From Tamilnaduibacter salinus (GTDB taxonomy: Bacteria > Pseudomonadota > Gammaproteobacteria > Pseudomonadales > Oleiphilaceae), in assembly GCF_003096655.1 (NCBI RefSeq), contig NZ_QEKQ01000003.1, positions 124,001 to 188,000 on the forward strand: 64,000 nucleotides of DNA, read 5' to 3'. Numbering within the stretch: position 1 is the stretch's first letter; each line of letters opens with the position of its first letter. This document shows positions 1-7,569 of the stretch, in pieces. The notes beneath the pieces were generated by a model. It saw only the letters and a program-made list of their open reading frames with translations. It ran no database searches and was not told the origin of the DNA. Position numbers and translations under genes: made by a program.

Positions 1-63
1 TTAGACGAATAACAGCTTGATTCTTAGAACGGCGTCGCACACTCACCGACCACCGGCGGTGTC

Positions 64-1392
64 ATGACCTCCATTGACAAGCGGCTCTGGCAACTGGCCT
101 GGCCCCTGATGCTAACCAATATGACCGTCCCGCTGCTGGGTCTGGCGGACACCGCCGTACTGGGTCATCTGGACCGGCCGGAGTATCTTGGCGCCGTCGC
201 GGTCGGCGGCAACCTGTTCAGCATTCTGTACTGGACCTTCGGTTTCATGCGCATGGGCACCACCGGCCTCGCCGCCCAGGCCTATGGGCGCCGCGATGCC
301 TTCGGACAGAGCGCCCTGCTCGTGCGCTCACTGTTGCTGGCCGTTGGTATCGGCCTGCTACTGATTCTCTTTCACCGGCCACTGATTACCATCGGACTGT
401 CGCTCATGGAACCTTCGGCGGAGGTGGCCGACCTGGCAGCCGGCTACGCCAGCGTCCGGATCTGGAGCGCACCGGCCGTTCTGTGCCAGTACACCCTGGT
501 GGGTTGGCTGATCGGCACCCAGTACCCGCGCGGGCCCATGCTGATGCTGGTAGCGGCGAACAGCCTCAACATCGTCCTGGACGTCCTGTTCGTCACCATC
601 ATGGGCTGGAACAGCCAGGGGGTCGCGGCCGCGACGGTGGCCGCCGAGTACAGTGCCACCGGACTGGGCCTGTGGCTGGTCAGCCGGCGGCTACCGACAC
701 GCCTGAGCCCATTTCGTGCCCTGCTGGGACAGGCCCGGGATTACCTCGCCATTCTGCAGGTCAACCGGTACATCATGGTCCGGACCGTTCTGCTGCTGCT
801 TTCGCTCGCCTTTTTCACCGCACAGGGCGCTCAACAGGGGGATACCGTACTGGCCGCCAATGCCGTGCTTATCACCTTTCTGCTGATCATATCCAATGGA
901 CTGGACGGCTTTGCCAATGCCGCCGAGGCCCTGGTGGGCGAGGCGGTGGGCCAGTCCGGCCGCGCCCCGTTCCATCGTGCCTGCGGCGCCGCCCTGCGCT
1001 GGTCGGTCTGGGGTGGCGTCGCCTTTACGGCGGTGTTCGTCCTTTTCGGCCAGACCATCATCAACGCCCTGACCAGTATCGAGGCCGTGGCCACCACGGC
1101 CGGCCATTACCTGCCGTGGATCTGGGTGATGCCGCTGGCCGCTCTATGGGGGTTTCTGCTGGACGGCATCTTCATCGGCGCCACCCGCACCCGGGACATG
1201 CAGAACACCATGATTGTGTCGGTGCTGGTCGTGTATCTGCCGGTCTGGTACCTCACCCAGCCACTGGGCAATCACGGGCTGTGGCTCGCTCTGATCGCCC
1301 TGATGCTGGGCCGCGCCGTCACCATGGGAGGCCTGTTCCTGCACCACACCCGCCGGAACGTCTGGTTTGCGGTGCGGGCACAGACCCGCTGA
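64..1392 (+). CDS. MATE family efflux transporter (DinF/NorM-like)
   Basis: The 442-residue product is an inner-membrane protein with about 12 hydrophobic segments in two similar halves, the layout of the MATE family. These proteins export cationic drugs or metabolites in exchange for H+ or Na+. The N-terminus (WPLMLTNMTVPLLGLADTAVLGH, first part of TM1) and the following FGFMRMGTTGLAAQAYG stretch resemble the DinF branch more than NorM. The ATG is the first start in the frame. No partner gene adjoins it; the next gene starts about 80 bases downstream on the same strand. The substrate cannot be told from sequence. Family assignment is firm, subfamily is moderate. Confidence 0.9.
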   Translation: MTSIDKRLWQLAWPLMLTNMTVPLLGLADTAVLGHLDRPEYLGAVAVGGNLFSILYWTFGFMRMGTTGLAAQAYGRRDAFGQSALLVRSLLLAVGIGLLLILFHRPLITIGLSLMEPSAEVADLAAGYASVRIWSAPAVLCQYTLVGWLIGTQYPRGPMLMLVAANSLNIVLDVLFVTIMGWNSQGVAAATVAAEYSATGLGLWLVSRRLPTRLSPFRALLGQARDYLAILQVNRYIMVRTVLLLLSLAFFTAQGAQQGDTVLAANAVLITFLLIISNGLDGFANAAEALVGEAVGQSGRAPFHRACGAALRWSVWGGVAFTAVFVLFGQTIINALTSIEAVATTAGHYLPWIWVMPLAALWGFLLDGIFIGATRTRDMQNTMIVSVLVVYLPVWYLTQPLGNHGLWLALIALMLGRAVTMGGLFLHHTRRNVWFAVRAQTR

Positions 1393-1474
1393 GCGCGAAG
1401 CCTCCGATTCTCTTCTACACTCACAGAGGGCCCGGCCGGGCCGGTTGTTCGACAGCAGTGGATTCTCCGACACG

Positions 1475-2140
1475 ATGACACCAACCGCAGTCCTCGACAT
1501 CATCGATCAGGCGCGCCGACAGGAAGCCCGTTCGGGCACGTTTCTGGAGCAGATGAAACGACGCTCGCAGCAGCTTCCTGAGAGCGTCGTCGTTCAGGAC
1601 GACGACCCGGGTCTGTGCCTGTTCCAGTTTGCCATCGAATACATTGAGGTGGCGCCGCGCCTGATCGACTGTGTTGAAACCTGCGCCCACGATGCGCGCA
1701 TCTACTGGCTGTTCGAGCCGTTCGTTCAGGCGGCAATACGGTATTTCACCCAACCATCGGTCATGCTGACCCGCTACGACGGGCTCGACGGTCTGCTCAT
1801 CAAGGCCTACCTCTGCCACCGGCTGATGGAGGAAATGTATGAGAACAACTACTCCATCCGCAGTAGTCAGCTTGTGGATGTGGAAGCCACCCAGGCCAAC
1901 CTGGTGGCCCATCACCTGATTGGGGAACCGTTTGCGAACGAGCTGGACGAATCCATCACCATCACCGTCATTCAGATTGCCGGGTCTCCCGATTATTACG
2001 ACCTCAACCTGGCACCATTCGTGGAACAGGCCCGGGACGACGCCTGGCAGCAGATGAGACAACACTGGGAGCAGTTGCTGAGCCGAAACCAGATCCGGTT
2101 CGCGTTGGGCCCCGGACTGGATGACGATGCTGAAGAATAG
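1475..2140 (+). CDS. Protein of unknown function, 221 aa
   Basis: I do not recognise this family. The product is an acidic, soluble-looking protein of 221 residues with no signal peptide, no membrane segment and no obvious catalytic motif. The frame stays open upstream to 1367, but that part overlaps the MATE gene and has poor protein character, so the ATG at 1475 (MTPTAVLDI) is preferred. The body is rich in aromatic and acidic residues (for example ARIYWLFEPFVQAAIRYF near residues 70-90) and ends in a DDDAEE tail. Codon use is like that of its neighbours, so it is probably a real gene. It is separated from the MATE gene by 82 bases and may share its transcript. Confidence 0.7.
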   Translation: MTPTAVLDIIDQARRQEARSGTFLEQMKRRSQQLPESVVVQDDDPGLCLFQFAIEYIEVAPRLIDCVETCAHDARIYWLFEPFVQAAIRYFTQPSVMLTRYDGLDGLLIKAYLCHRLMEEMYENNYSIRSSQLVDVEATQANLVAHHLIGEPFANELDESITITVIQIAGSPDYYDLNLAPFVEQARDDAWQQMRQHWEQLLSRNQIRFALGPGLDDDAEE

Positions 2141-2213
2141 GCATTCTCTATTGCGTCGATTGATCCAAGCCGGGTCACATCATCGTTAGGGAGACACTGT
2201 TACACTCCGGACC

Positions 2214-2903
2214 ATGATGATAAAACGAAAAAACCGCTCACGATCACGCAAACGACCTGGCTACCCCGGCATCGTCGGGTCTGTCATGGTGCTGCTGGCA
2301 GCCGTGACGCCGACGCGTGCCGAAGACCTGTCAGTCACGGTCATCGATCGACACAACGGCGAGCCCCTCAAGAATGCCGTTGTGTCCGTCGAGGGTGGCC
2401 CGTCCCCACCACCACTCCCCGAGCCGGCGATCATGGGGCAACGCAACCGCGCTTTCCAACCGCATGTGATGGTGATCCCGAAAGGCACCCAGGTGACCTT
2501 CCCCAACCACGACCAGACCAAGCACCACGTCTATTCGTTCTCCCCCGCCAAGACGTTCAATATCGAGCTCTATTCCGGTCGCCCGAAACAACCGATCACA
2601 TTTGATAAAGCGGGCATCGTGGAGCTGGGCTGTAACATTCATGACCAAATGCAGGCATTTATTGTCGTTACCGATGGCGCGTCGGCCGCCAGGACCGGCG
2701 AAGACGGGACCGCCCGCCTGACAGGCGTCCCGGAGGGGACCAACCAGCTTCACGTCTGGCACCCGAGACTGCCCGACAACGCAACTCGACAGCAACGCAC
2801 CATTGATGGCCGGGATGCCGTCACGGTGGAACTCACTGTCCGCAGCCCCCCCGAGGACGATCAGGGCATGCAGGGCCTCCAGGAACGCTTTGACTCACTG
2901 TGA
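2214..2903 (+). CDS. Secreted cupredoxin-like protein (methylamine-utilisation-like)
   Basis: The 229-residue product has an Arg/Lys-rich N-terminus followed by a hydrophobic segment ending near TRAED, read as a signal peptide; it should act in the periplasm. The central part looks like a cupredoxin: FPNHDQTKHHVYS supplies a candidate His ligand and GCNIHDQM the Cys-x2-His-x2-Met set of a type-1 copper site. Proteins of this shape are often named methylamine utilisation protein, though no mau genes lie here. The C-terminal part resembles a carboxypeptidase-regulatory-like beta domain. The stop codon overlaps the GTG start of the next gene, so the two are translationally coupled. Metal content and partner are inferred. 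Confidence 0.8.
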   Translation: MMIKRKNRSRSRKRPGYPGIVGSVMVLLAAVTPTRAEDLSVTVIDRHNGEPLKNAVVSVEGGPSPPPLPEPAIMGQRNRAFQPHVMVIPKGTQVTFPNHDQTKHHVYSFSPAKTFNIELYSGRPKQPITFDKAGIVELGCNIHDQMQAFIVVTDGASAARTGEDGTARLTGVPEGTNQLHVWHPRLPDNATRQQRTIDGRDAVTVELTVRSPPEDDQGMQGLQERFDSL

Positions 2904-5284
2904 AACGGTTGCTGCTGAACGTCGGCTTCCGGGGCCGGCTGCTGCTTGCGATGATGACGCTGGTGCTGGTCGTCAGCATCGGACTGGTGTCGATATTCGC
3001 CGTTTCCCTCTTTGATGAAGAGGAAGATCAGGCGGAACAGCGGCTGCAGGTGGCTGCCGGTGTGACACAGGAAATCCTCGCCCGTCGCTCGGAAGTGCTT
3101 CTGAACAGTCTCAATGTGCTGGTGGAGGATTTCGGCTTCAAATCCGCCATCGCCTCCGGTGATCGCGCCACCATCATGAGCGCATTACGGAATCACACCA
3201 ATCGGATTGGTGCCGATCTGGCCATGTTGACCGATGGTAAAGGCCGTCTGATCGCCAATCTGCAGGGCCTGCAGAACGCCGCACCCCTGCCGTTTCCGGA
3301 CATGCTGGAGGAGGCCCGTCAGTCGGGTACCGCAAATGCCATCCTTGAATTCCAGTCCAACGCCTACCAGTTGCTGATGGTGCCAGTGGAAGGCGGTGGT
3401 TTGCGGGCCTGGCTGGTGATGGGGTTCGCCATGGACGATGACTTCGCCCGCTTCCTGGCCCAGCTCACGGGCGTGGATATTGCCTTCCGGCGCGCGGCTC
3501 GCGAGGGCGTCTTTGCAGCCAGCCTGGACGCCTCGATCCTTCAGCGCACCCTGCCCCAGAGCCGTGGGCAGGCGCCACAGGCGATGAACCAGCTGGATCA
3601 GTATTTCCTGCGCCACAAGACACTGTCCAGCGGAAGCACACGTGAAATCAGCCTGTTGCTGCTACTCAGCCGTGAGCAGGCACTCGGCAACTACTACACG
3701 CTGGCCCTGGAAATGCTCCTGCTGGTATCCACCTTTCTTATCGCTGCGGCCCTGGCTGGATTGGTCATGGCCAGAGCACTGGGTCGTCCGGTTCTGATGC
3801 TGGCCAACTTTGCCCATGCCGTTGGCAACGGTGAGAAAGTGGATCCGCCCGAGACCCGGGCCGGCGGCGAATTGCGACGACTGGCCCGGGCGCTCGCCCA
3901 GATGCAGCAACAGATCCGACACCGCGAGTACCGGATCGCCTACGACGCCACCCATGACACACTAACGGGGCTGCCCAACCGCAAGGCGTTCGACACCCAC
4001 ATCCGCGAACGACTCAAGACGGGGCGGGCCGCCACCGTGATCAGCCTCGTTGTGTCCGATCTCAAGGACATCAGTGACACGCTGGGCTTCGAGTTCGGCA
4101 ATGAAGTGATGATCGCCACCGGACTGCGCCTGCGCGGGCAGTTGGACCCGGAGGACTTCCTCGCCCGGACCGGCGGCAACGAGTACACCATCGTGACAGC
4201 GCCCATGGAGGGGTTTCGCATTGAACAGCGGGCCCGGGACCTGAAAAGGATCGCCGAGCGGCCAACAACCATCAGCGACACGCCGGTCAACATCCACATC
4301 AACGCCGCCGCCCTGTCCATCCCGGACGATGCCGGAAGCCTTGACGACCTGCGCCGGCGCATCAATCTCACCATGGAACGAGCCCGGGGGCTGGAGCAGC
4401 GCACGGCGCGATACGAAGAGGGTGGGGACGAGCACCATCTGAGGGAGCTGCGGATCATTCGGGATCTTCAGGGCGCGCTGGACCAACAGGACCTCTACAT
4501 GGTCTACCAGCCCCAGGTGGACTTCCAGTCGGTACGGCTCACCCAGGTCGAGGCGCTGCTGCGCTGGGAACACCCGGAGCTGGGCTTCATCAACCCAGAG
4601 GATTTCATCCGTCTGGCGGAAAGTTCCGGCCAGATCCATGAACTGACGGCCTACATTCTCCGGCAGATCGAACAGGACATGCGCGACTGGTATGCCGAAT
4701 GGGGGCAACGCCTGGGCATGTCGATCAACCTCTCGGCGCTGGATCTGACCCATGCCGGTCTGCCCGAGCTTGTGGACCGCGTCTTTGCCGACTGGCCCCG
4801 ACCGCTGAATCAGCTCGTTTTTGAGATCACCGAGAGTGCGGTCCTCACCGATGTGCGTACCGCGACGCGGACCCTCGAAGCCCTCCGAAAGCGGGGAGCG
4901 CGGCTGTCGGTCGATGACTTCGGGACCGGCTATTCCTCCCTGGCCCAGCTCCGGCGCCTGCCCGTGCAGGAACTGAAGATCGACAAATCCTTCATCCTGG
5001 CGCTGGACTCCGAGCCCGAAGACCAGCTCATGGTGCGCTCAATCATCGACATGGCGCACGGGCTGAATCTGGCCGTGGTGGCCGAAGGCATCGAAAACGA
5101 AACCACCTGGCAGATGCTTCAGGACTGGCACTGCGAGATGGCTCAGGGATTCTACCTGGGTCGCCCCATGCCCATGCGCCAGCTCCGCAGCTGGCATCAG
5201 AACTTCCAGACGCGGGCCGCCGGGCTGCAGCCCCGGTCGGCCTCCACCGATCAGGTCACGACGCCACGGAGGACCGAATCATGA
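2900..5284 (+). CDS. Membrane GGDEF/EAL protein, probable c-di-GMP phosphodiesterase
   Basis: A 794-residue sensor protein. It has a TM helix near residues 13-35, a periplasmic sensing region to about 265, a second TM near 270-290, a HAMP-like linker, a GGDEF domain (about 345-510) and an EAL domain (about 525-770). The GGDEF signature reads GGNEY and the upstream inhibitory RxxD is DPED, so cyclase activity is unlikely. The EAL domain keeps EALLRW, NLSALDLT, EITES, DDFGTGYSSL, KIDKSF, AEGIE and the final AQGFYLG, so it probably hydrolyses cyclic di-GMP. The start is GTG, overlapping the cupredoxin stop by four bases; its own stop overlaps the next start (ATGA). This points to one operon. The periplasmic signal is unknown. 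Confidence 0.9.
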   Translation: MKRLLLNVGFRGRLLLAMMTLVLVVSIGLVSIFAVSLFDEEEDQAEQRLQVAAGVTQEILARRSEVLLNSLNVLVEDFGFKSAIASGDRATIMSALRNHTNRIGADLAMLTDGKGRLIANLQGLQNAAPLPFPDMLEEARQSGTANAILEFQSNAYQLLMVPVEGGGLRAWLVMGFAMDDDFARFLAQLTGVDIAFRRAAREGVFAASLDASILQRTLPQSRGQAPQAMNQLDQYFLRHKTLSSGSTREISLLLLLSREQALGNYYTLALEMLLLVSTFLIAAALAGLVMARALGRPVLMLANFAHAVGNGEKVDPPETRAGGELRRLARALAQMQQQIRHREYRIAYDATHDTLTGLPNRKAFDTHIRERLKTGRAATVISLVVSDLKDISDTLGFEFGNEVMIATGLRLRGQLDPEDFLARTGGNEYTIVTAPMEGFRIEQRARDLKRIAERPTTISDTPVNIHINAAALSIPDDAGSLDDLRRRINLTMERARGLEQRTARYEEGGDEHHLRELRIIRDLQGALDQQDLYMVYQPQVDFQSVRLTQVEALLRWEHPELGFINPEDFIRLAESSGQIHELTAYILRQIEQDMRDWYAEWGQRLGMSINLSALDLTHAGLPELVDRVFADWPRPLNQLVFEITESAVLTDVRTATRTLEALRKRGARLSVDDFGTGYSSLAQLRRLPVQELKIDKSFILALDSEPEDQLMVRSIIDMAHGLNLAVVAEGIENETTWQMLQDWHCEMAQGFYLGRPMPMRQLRSWHQNFQTRAAGLQPRSASTDQVTTPRRTES

Positions 5285-6141
5285 CTCACGTTCGATCACT
5301 GGCCAGCCTGCTCGTTCTGACCCTGATGCCCGGGCTGACGGTCGCCGATGTCGGCAGCCGGCTCTGGGCCACCGGCGGGGTGACCACCATCGAGGGCAGC
5401 GCGGGCGGCGGACTGGTTCCCATGGCCGTACTCAGCGGCTATGCGAGCGACACGGAGTGGGGCGGTACCGCCAGCCTGTCCCGGCTGACCACCGACGGCT
5501 ACTCTTTCCATGGCGCCGGCGCCACGGTTAGCGCGTTCAACCGGGTGGAACTGAGTGTCGCCCGCCAGACACTGGATCTGGACACCCTCGGGGCATCCCT
5601 GGGGCAGGATGAGTTGGCCCAGACCGTCTACGGCCTCAAGGTGCGGGCCTTCGGCGACCTGATCTACGACCCGCTCGGGCAGTGGTCCGTCGGCATTCAG
5701 CACAAACGCAACACCGCAGAAGCCATCTCCAACGCCATTGGTTCGCGGGACAACACCGGCACCGATGTCTACATCAGCGGCAGCCGGTTGTTTCTGGCGG
5801 CGGTCGGCGGTCGCAATCTGTTGATCAATGGCACCCTCAGGGCCACCCGGGCCAACCAGACCGGCCTGCTGGGGTTCGGAGGGGACCGGAATGACGATCA
5901 CGAACTGATGGCCGAACTGAGCGCCGGGTTATTGCTGAATCGCCATTGGCTGGTGGGCATGGAATACCGCCAGAAGCCGGACAATCTGTCCTTCGCCCGG
6001 GAGCAGGATGCCCGGGACTTTTTCGTCGCCTGGTTCCCTCATCGTCGAGTGTCCGTAACGGCGGCCTGGGTCCAGCTTGGCGATATTGCCGGTCTGAGCG
6101 ACCAGCAGGGTCCTTTCGCCGCCATTGAAGCCAGCTTCTAG
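5281..6141 (+). CDS. DUF3034 family envelope protein
   Basis: The 286-residue product has a clear signal peptide (LASLLVLTLMPGLTVAD) and then alternating Gly/aromatic-rich strands such as GGVTTIEGSAGGGLVPMAVLSGY, ending in F. This is the look of a small outer-membrane beta-barrel, and the sequence resembles the DUF3034 family, whose function is not known to me. Its ATG overlaps the stop of the GGDEF/EAL gene (ATGA), and the SD of the lipoprotein globin lies on its own stop codon, so it belongs to the same transcript. A role as surface channel or sensor partner is inference. Confidence 0.75.
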   Translation: MTHVRSLASLLVLTLMPGLTVADVGSRLWATGGVTTIEGSAGGGLVPMAVLSGYASDTEWGGTASLSRLTTDGYSFHGAGATVSAFNRVELSVARQTLDLDTLGASLGQDELAQTVYGLKVRAFGDLIYDPLGQWSVGIQHKRNTAEAISNAIGSRDNTGTDVYISGSRLFLAAVGGRNLLINGTLRATRANQTGLLGFGGDRNDDHELMAELSAGLLLNRHWLVGMEYRQKPDNLSFAREQDARDFFVAWFPHRRVSVTAAWVQLGDIAGLSDQQGPFAAIEASF

Positions 6142-6151
6142 GAGGACTGCC

Positions 6152-6589
6152 ATGAAGATCATCCTTGCTGTCCTGACCAGCCTGCTGTTGTTGGGCGGGT
6201 GCCAGTCCCCGGCCCCGTCCGCCGCTGCCGGAGAGGAGACGCTCTACAACGCCCTTGGCGAACGGTCGGGCATCGCCGATATCGTCGAAGACATGCTCTA
6301 TCGCATTGTCGAGGACCCGCGACTCGCCGACGATTTCAGAGGGATCGACGTCGCGCGCTTCCATCGCCAGCTTACCGATCAGCTCTGCCACCTCAGCGGC
6401 GGTCCCTGCACCTACACGGGGCGCAGCATGGAAGAGGCCCATGCGGGCATGAATGTCACCGAAGCCCAGTTCAATGCGGTAGCCGACCATCTGGTCCTGG
6501 CGATGGAAACCCACTCGGTCCCTACCGGTGCCCAGAACCGACTGCTGGCCCGTCTGGTACCGCTGCATGACCGCATTGTCGGGCATTGA
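6152..6589 (+). CDS. Lipoprotein group 1 truncated hemoglobin
   Basis: The 145-residue product starts with a lipoprotein signal whose lipobox LLGGC puts the lipidated Cys at residue 17. The mature part is a truncated globin of the TrHbN type: LYNALGERSGIADIVEDML near residues 31-49 and the proximal His in MEEAHAGMNVT at H97. Such globins bind O2 or NO. Attachment to a membrane facing the periplasm is unusual for this fold. The ATG at 6152 follows a strong GGAGGA at 6141-6146; an earlier ATG at 6125 would spoil the signal peptide. It is the last gene of the overlapping cassette that starts at 2214. Oxygen or NO sensing for the c-di-GMP protein is a guess from context. Confidence 0.88.
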   Translation: MKIILAVLTSLLLLGGCQSPAPSAAAGEETLYNALGERSGIADIVEDMLYRIVEDPRLADDFRGIDVARFHRQLTDQLCHLSGGPCTYTGRSMEEAHAGMNVTEAQFNAVADHLVLAMETHSVPTGAQNRLLARLVPLHDRIVGH

Positions 6590-6649
6590 CGCGATCACTG
6601 AAGGCGGTATGCTGCCTCGCTGACCGATAGCCACTGACGAGGAGTCACC

Positions 6650-7036
6650 GTGCTGGACAATGCCGACCTGGGGAAGCTGATCGTCCGTCTGACGTTGGGC
6701 GGCCTGCTGCTGTTTCACGGTATCGCCAAGCTGATGCATGGACTGGGCTTCGTCGAATCCCAGCTGGCGGCTCACGATCTGCCAATCTTTCTTGCCTACG
6801 GCGTGCTGATCGGGGAAATCGTGGCCCCGTTGATGGTGATGCTCGGATACCAGACCCGGATCGGGGCACTGCTGATCGTGTTCAACATGCTGATGGCAGT
6901 GGTGCTGGTCCACAGCCATGAGTTGATGGCGCTGTCCGGTAGCGGCGGCTGGGCGCTGGAACTGCAGGGCTTTTTCCTGTTCACGGCGCTGGCACTGGTC
7001 TTTCTCGGACCGGGTCGCTACAAGGTTCACTCCTGA
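6650..7036 (+). CDS. DoxX family membrane protein
   Basis: A 128-residue protein with four hydrophobic segments and the DoxX-type start LGKLIVRLTLGGLLLFHGIAKLMHG. DoxX proteins are small inner-membrane proteins loosely tied to quinone or thiol redox reactions; the exact role here is unknown. The start is GTG at 6650, preceded by GAGGAG at the right distance. It follows the globin gene by 60 bases on the same strand and may be co-transcribed with it. Confidence 0.85.
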   Translation: MLDNADLGKLIVRLTLGGLLLFHGIAKLMHGLGFVESQLAAHDLPIFLAYGVLIGEIVAPLMVMLGYQTRIGALLIVFNMLMAVVLVHSHELMALSGSGGWALELQGFFLFTALALVFLGPGRYKVHS

Positions 7037-7240
7037 ATGGTAAGCCCGTGCAGATCGAACGGCGAACGTACTTGAACGGAAGAACGTCAGCACCAGTCAG
7101 AGGGAAGCGACCTGTTCAGAGCCCCGACATCGTGGGCGCCACGCAATTCTCCAGGGGGTCGGTACATCCCCCACCAGGAAGACCAAGCGCATGGACCCGA
7201 TGTCGATGGCACGTCACGGGCTAGTGTCGGCCGGCCCGGT
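7037..7240. other. Intergenic region between doxX and yheV
   Basis: These 204 bases separate two converging genes. I see no clear intrinsic terminator, no RNA gene and no credible reading frame. Confidence 0.4.
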
Positions 7241-7498
7241 TCAGTCGCGATCACTGTCATCCGCCGGGGCCTTGAAGAACACGACCGGCTCGACGGTGTG
7301 TTGCTCAGACGGGTCCCGGCGGTTCACCCGGGTCTCCGGTTCGGGCGCGGCGTCTTCAACCAGCGACTGGGCGTCTTCAAAACCACAGTCGATGCACTCC
7401 CGGTACTGGTGATCACCGTCACGGTGCATCATGAGCCGGTCCATGGCCCCGCAGCGCGGGCAGACCGCGCCGGCGATGAATCGTTTGGGGCTGGGCAT
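7241..7498 (-). CDS. yheV: YheV family putative metal-binding protein
   Basis: An 85-residue protein with two CxxC pairs, CPRCG near residue 13 and CIDCG near residue 35, a small zinc-ribbon arrangement matching the YheV family. The sequence between them (RLMMHRDGDHQYREC) is typical. The C-terminal half is acidic and looks disordered. It lies 71 bases downstream of prlC on the same strand, so the two are probably one transcript. The function of YheV is not established. Confidence 0.85.
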   Translation of the reverse strand: MPSPKRFIAGAVCPRCGAMDRLMMHRDGDHQYRECIDCGFEDAQSLVEDAAPEPETRVNRRDPSEQHTVEPVVFFKAPADDSDRD

Positions 7499-7569
7499 AT
7501 CGCCTCCGCTCAGCGATGAATGGCGACCGGGCCGACCCTCACAGCAGGGCCAGGGCGACCCGGTCCGGC

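Noticed and set aside
483-1478. A 331-codon open frame on the plus strand over the MATE gene
   Set aside because: It is an Arg/Pro/Gly-rich shadow of the MATE frame, typical of high-GC DNA, and resembles no protein.
5837-7093. A 418-codon open frame on the minus strand over the DUF3034, globin and DoxX genes
   Set aside because: It crosses three well-supported plus-strand genes and has no family features.
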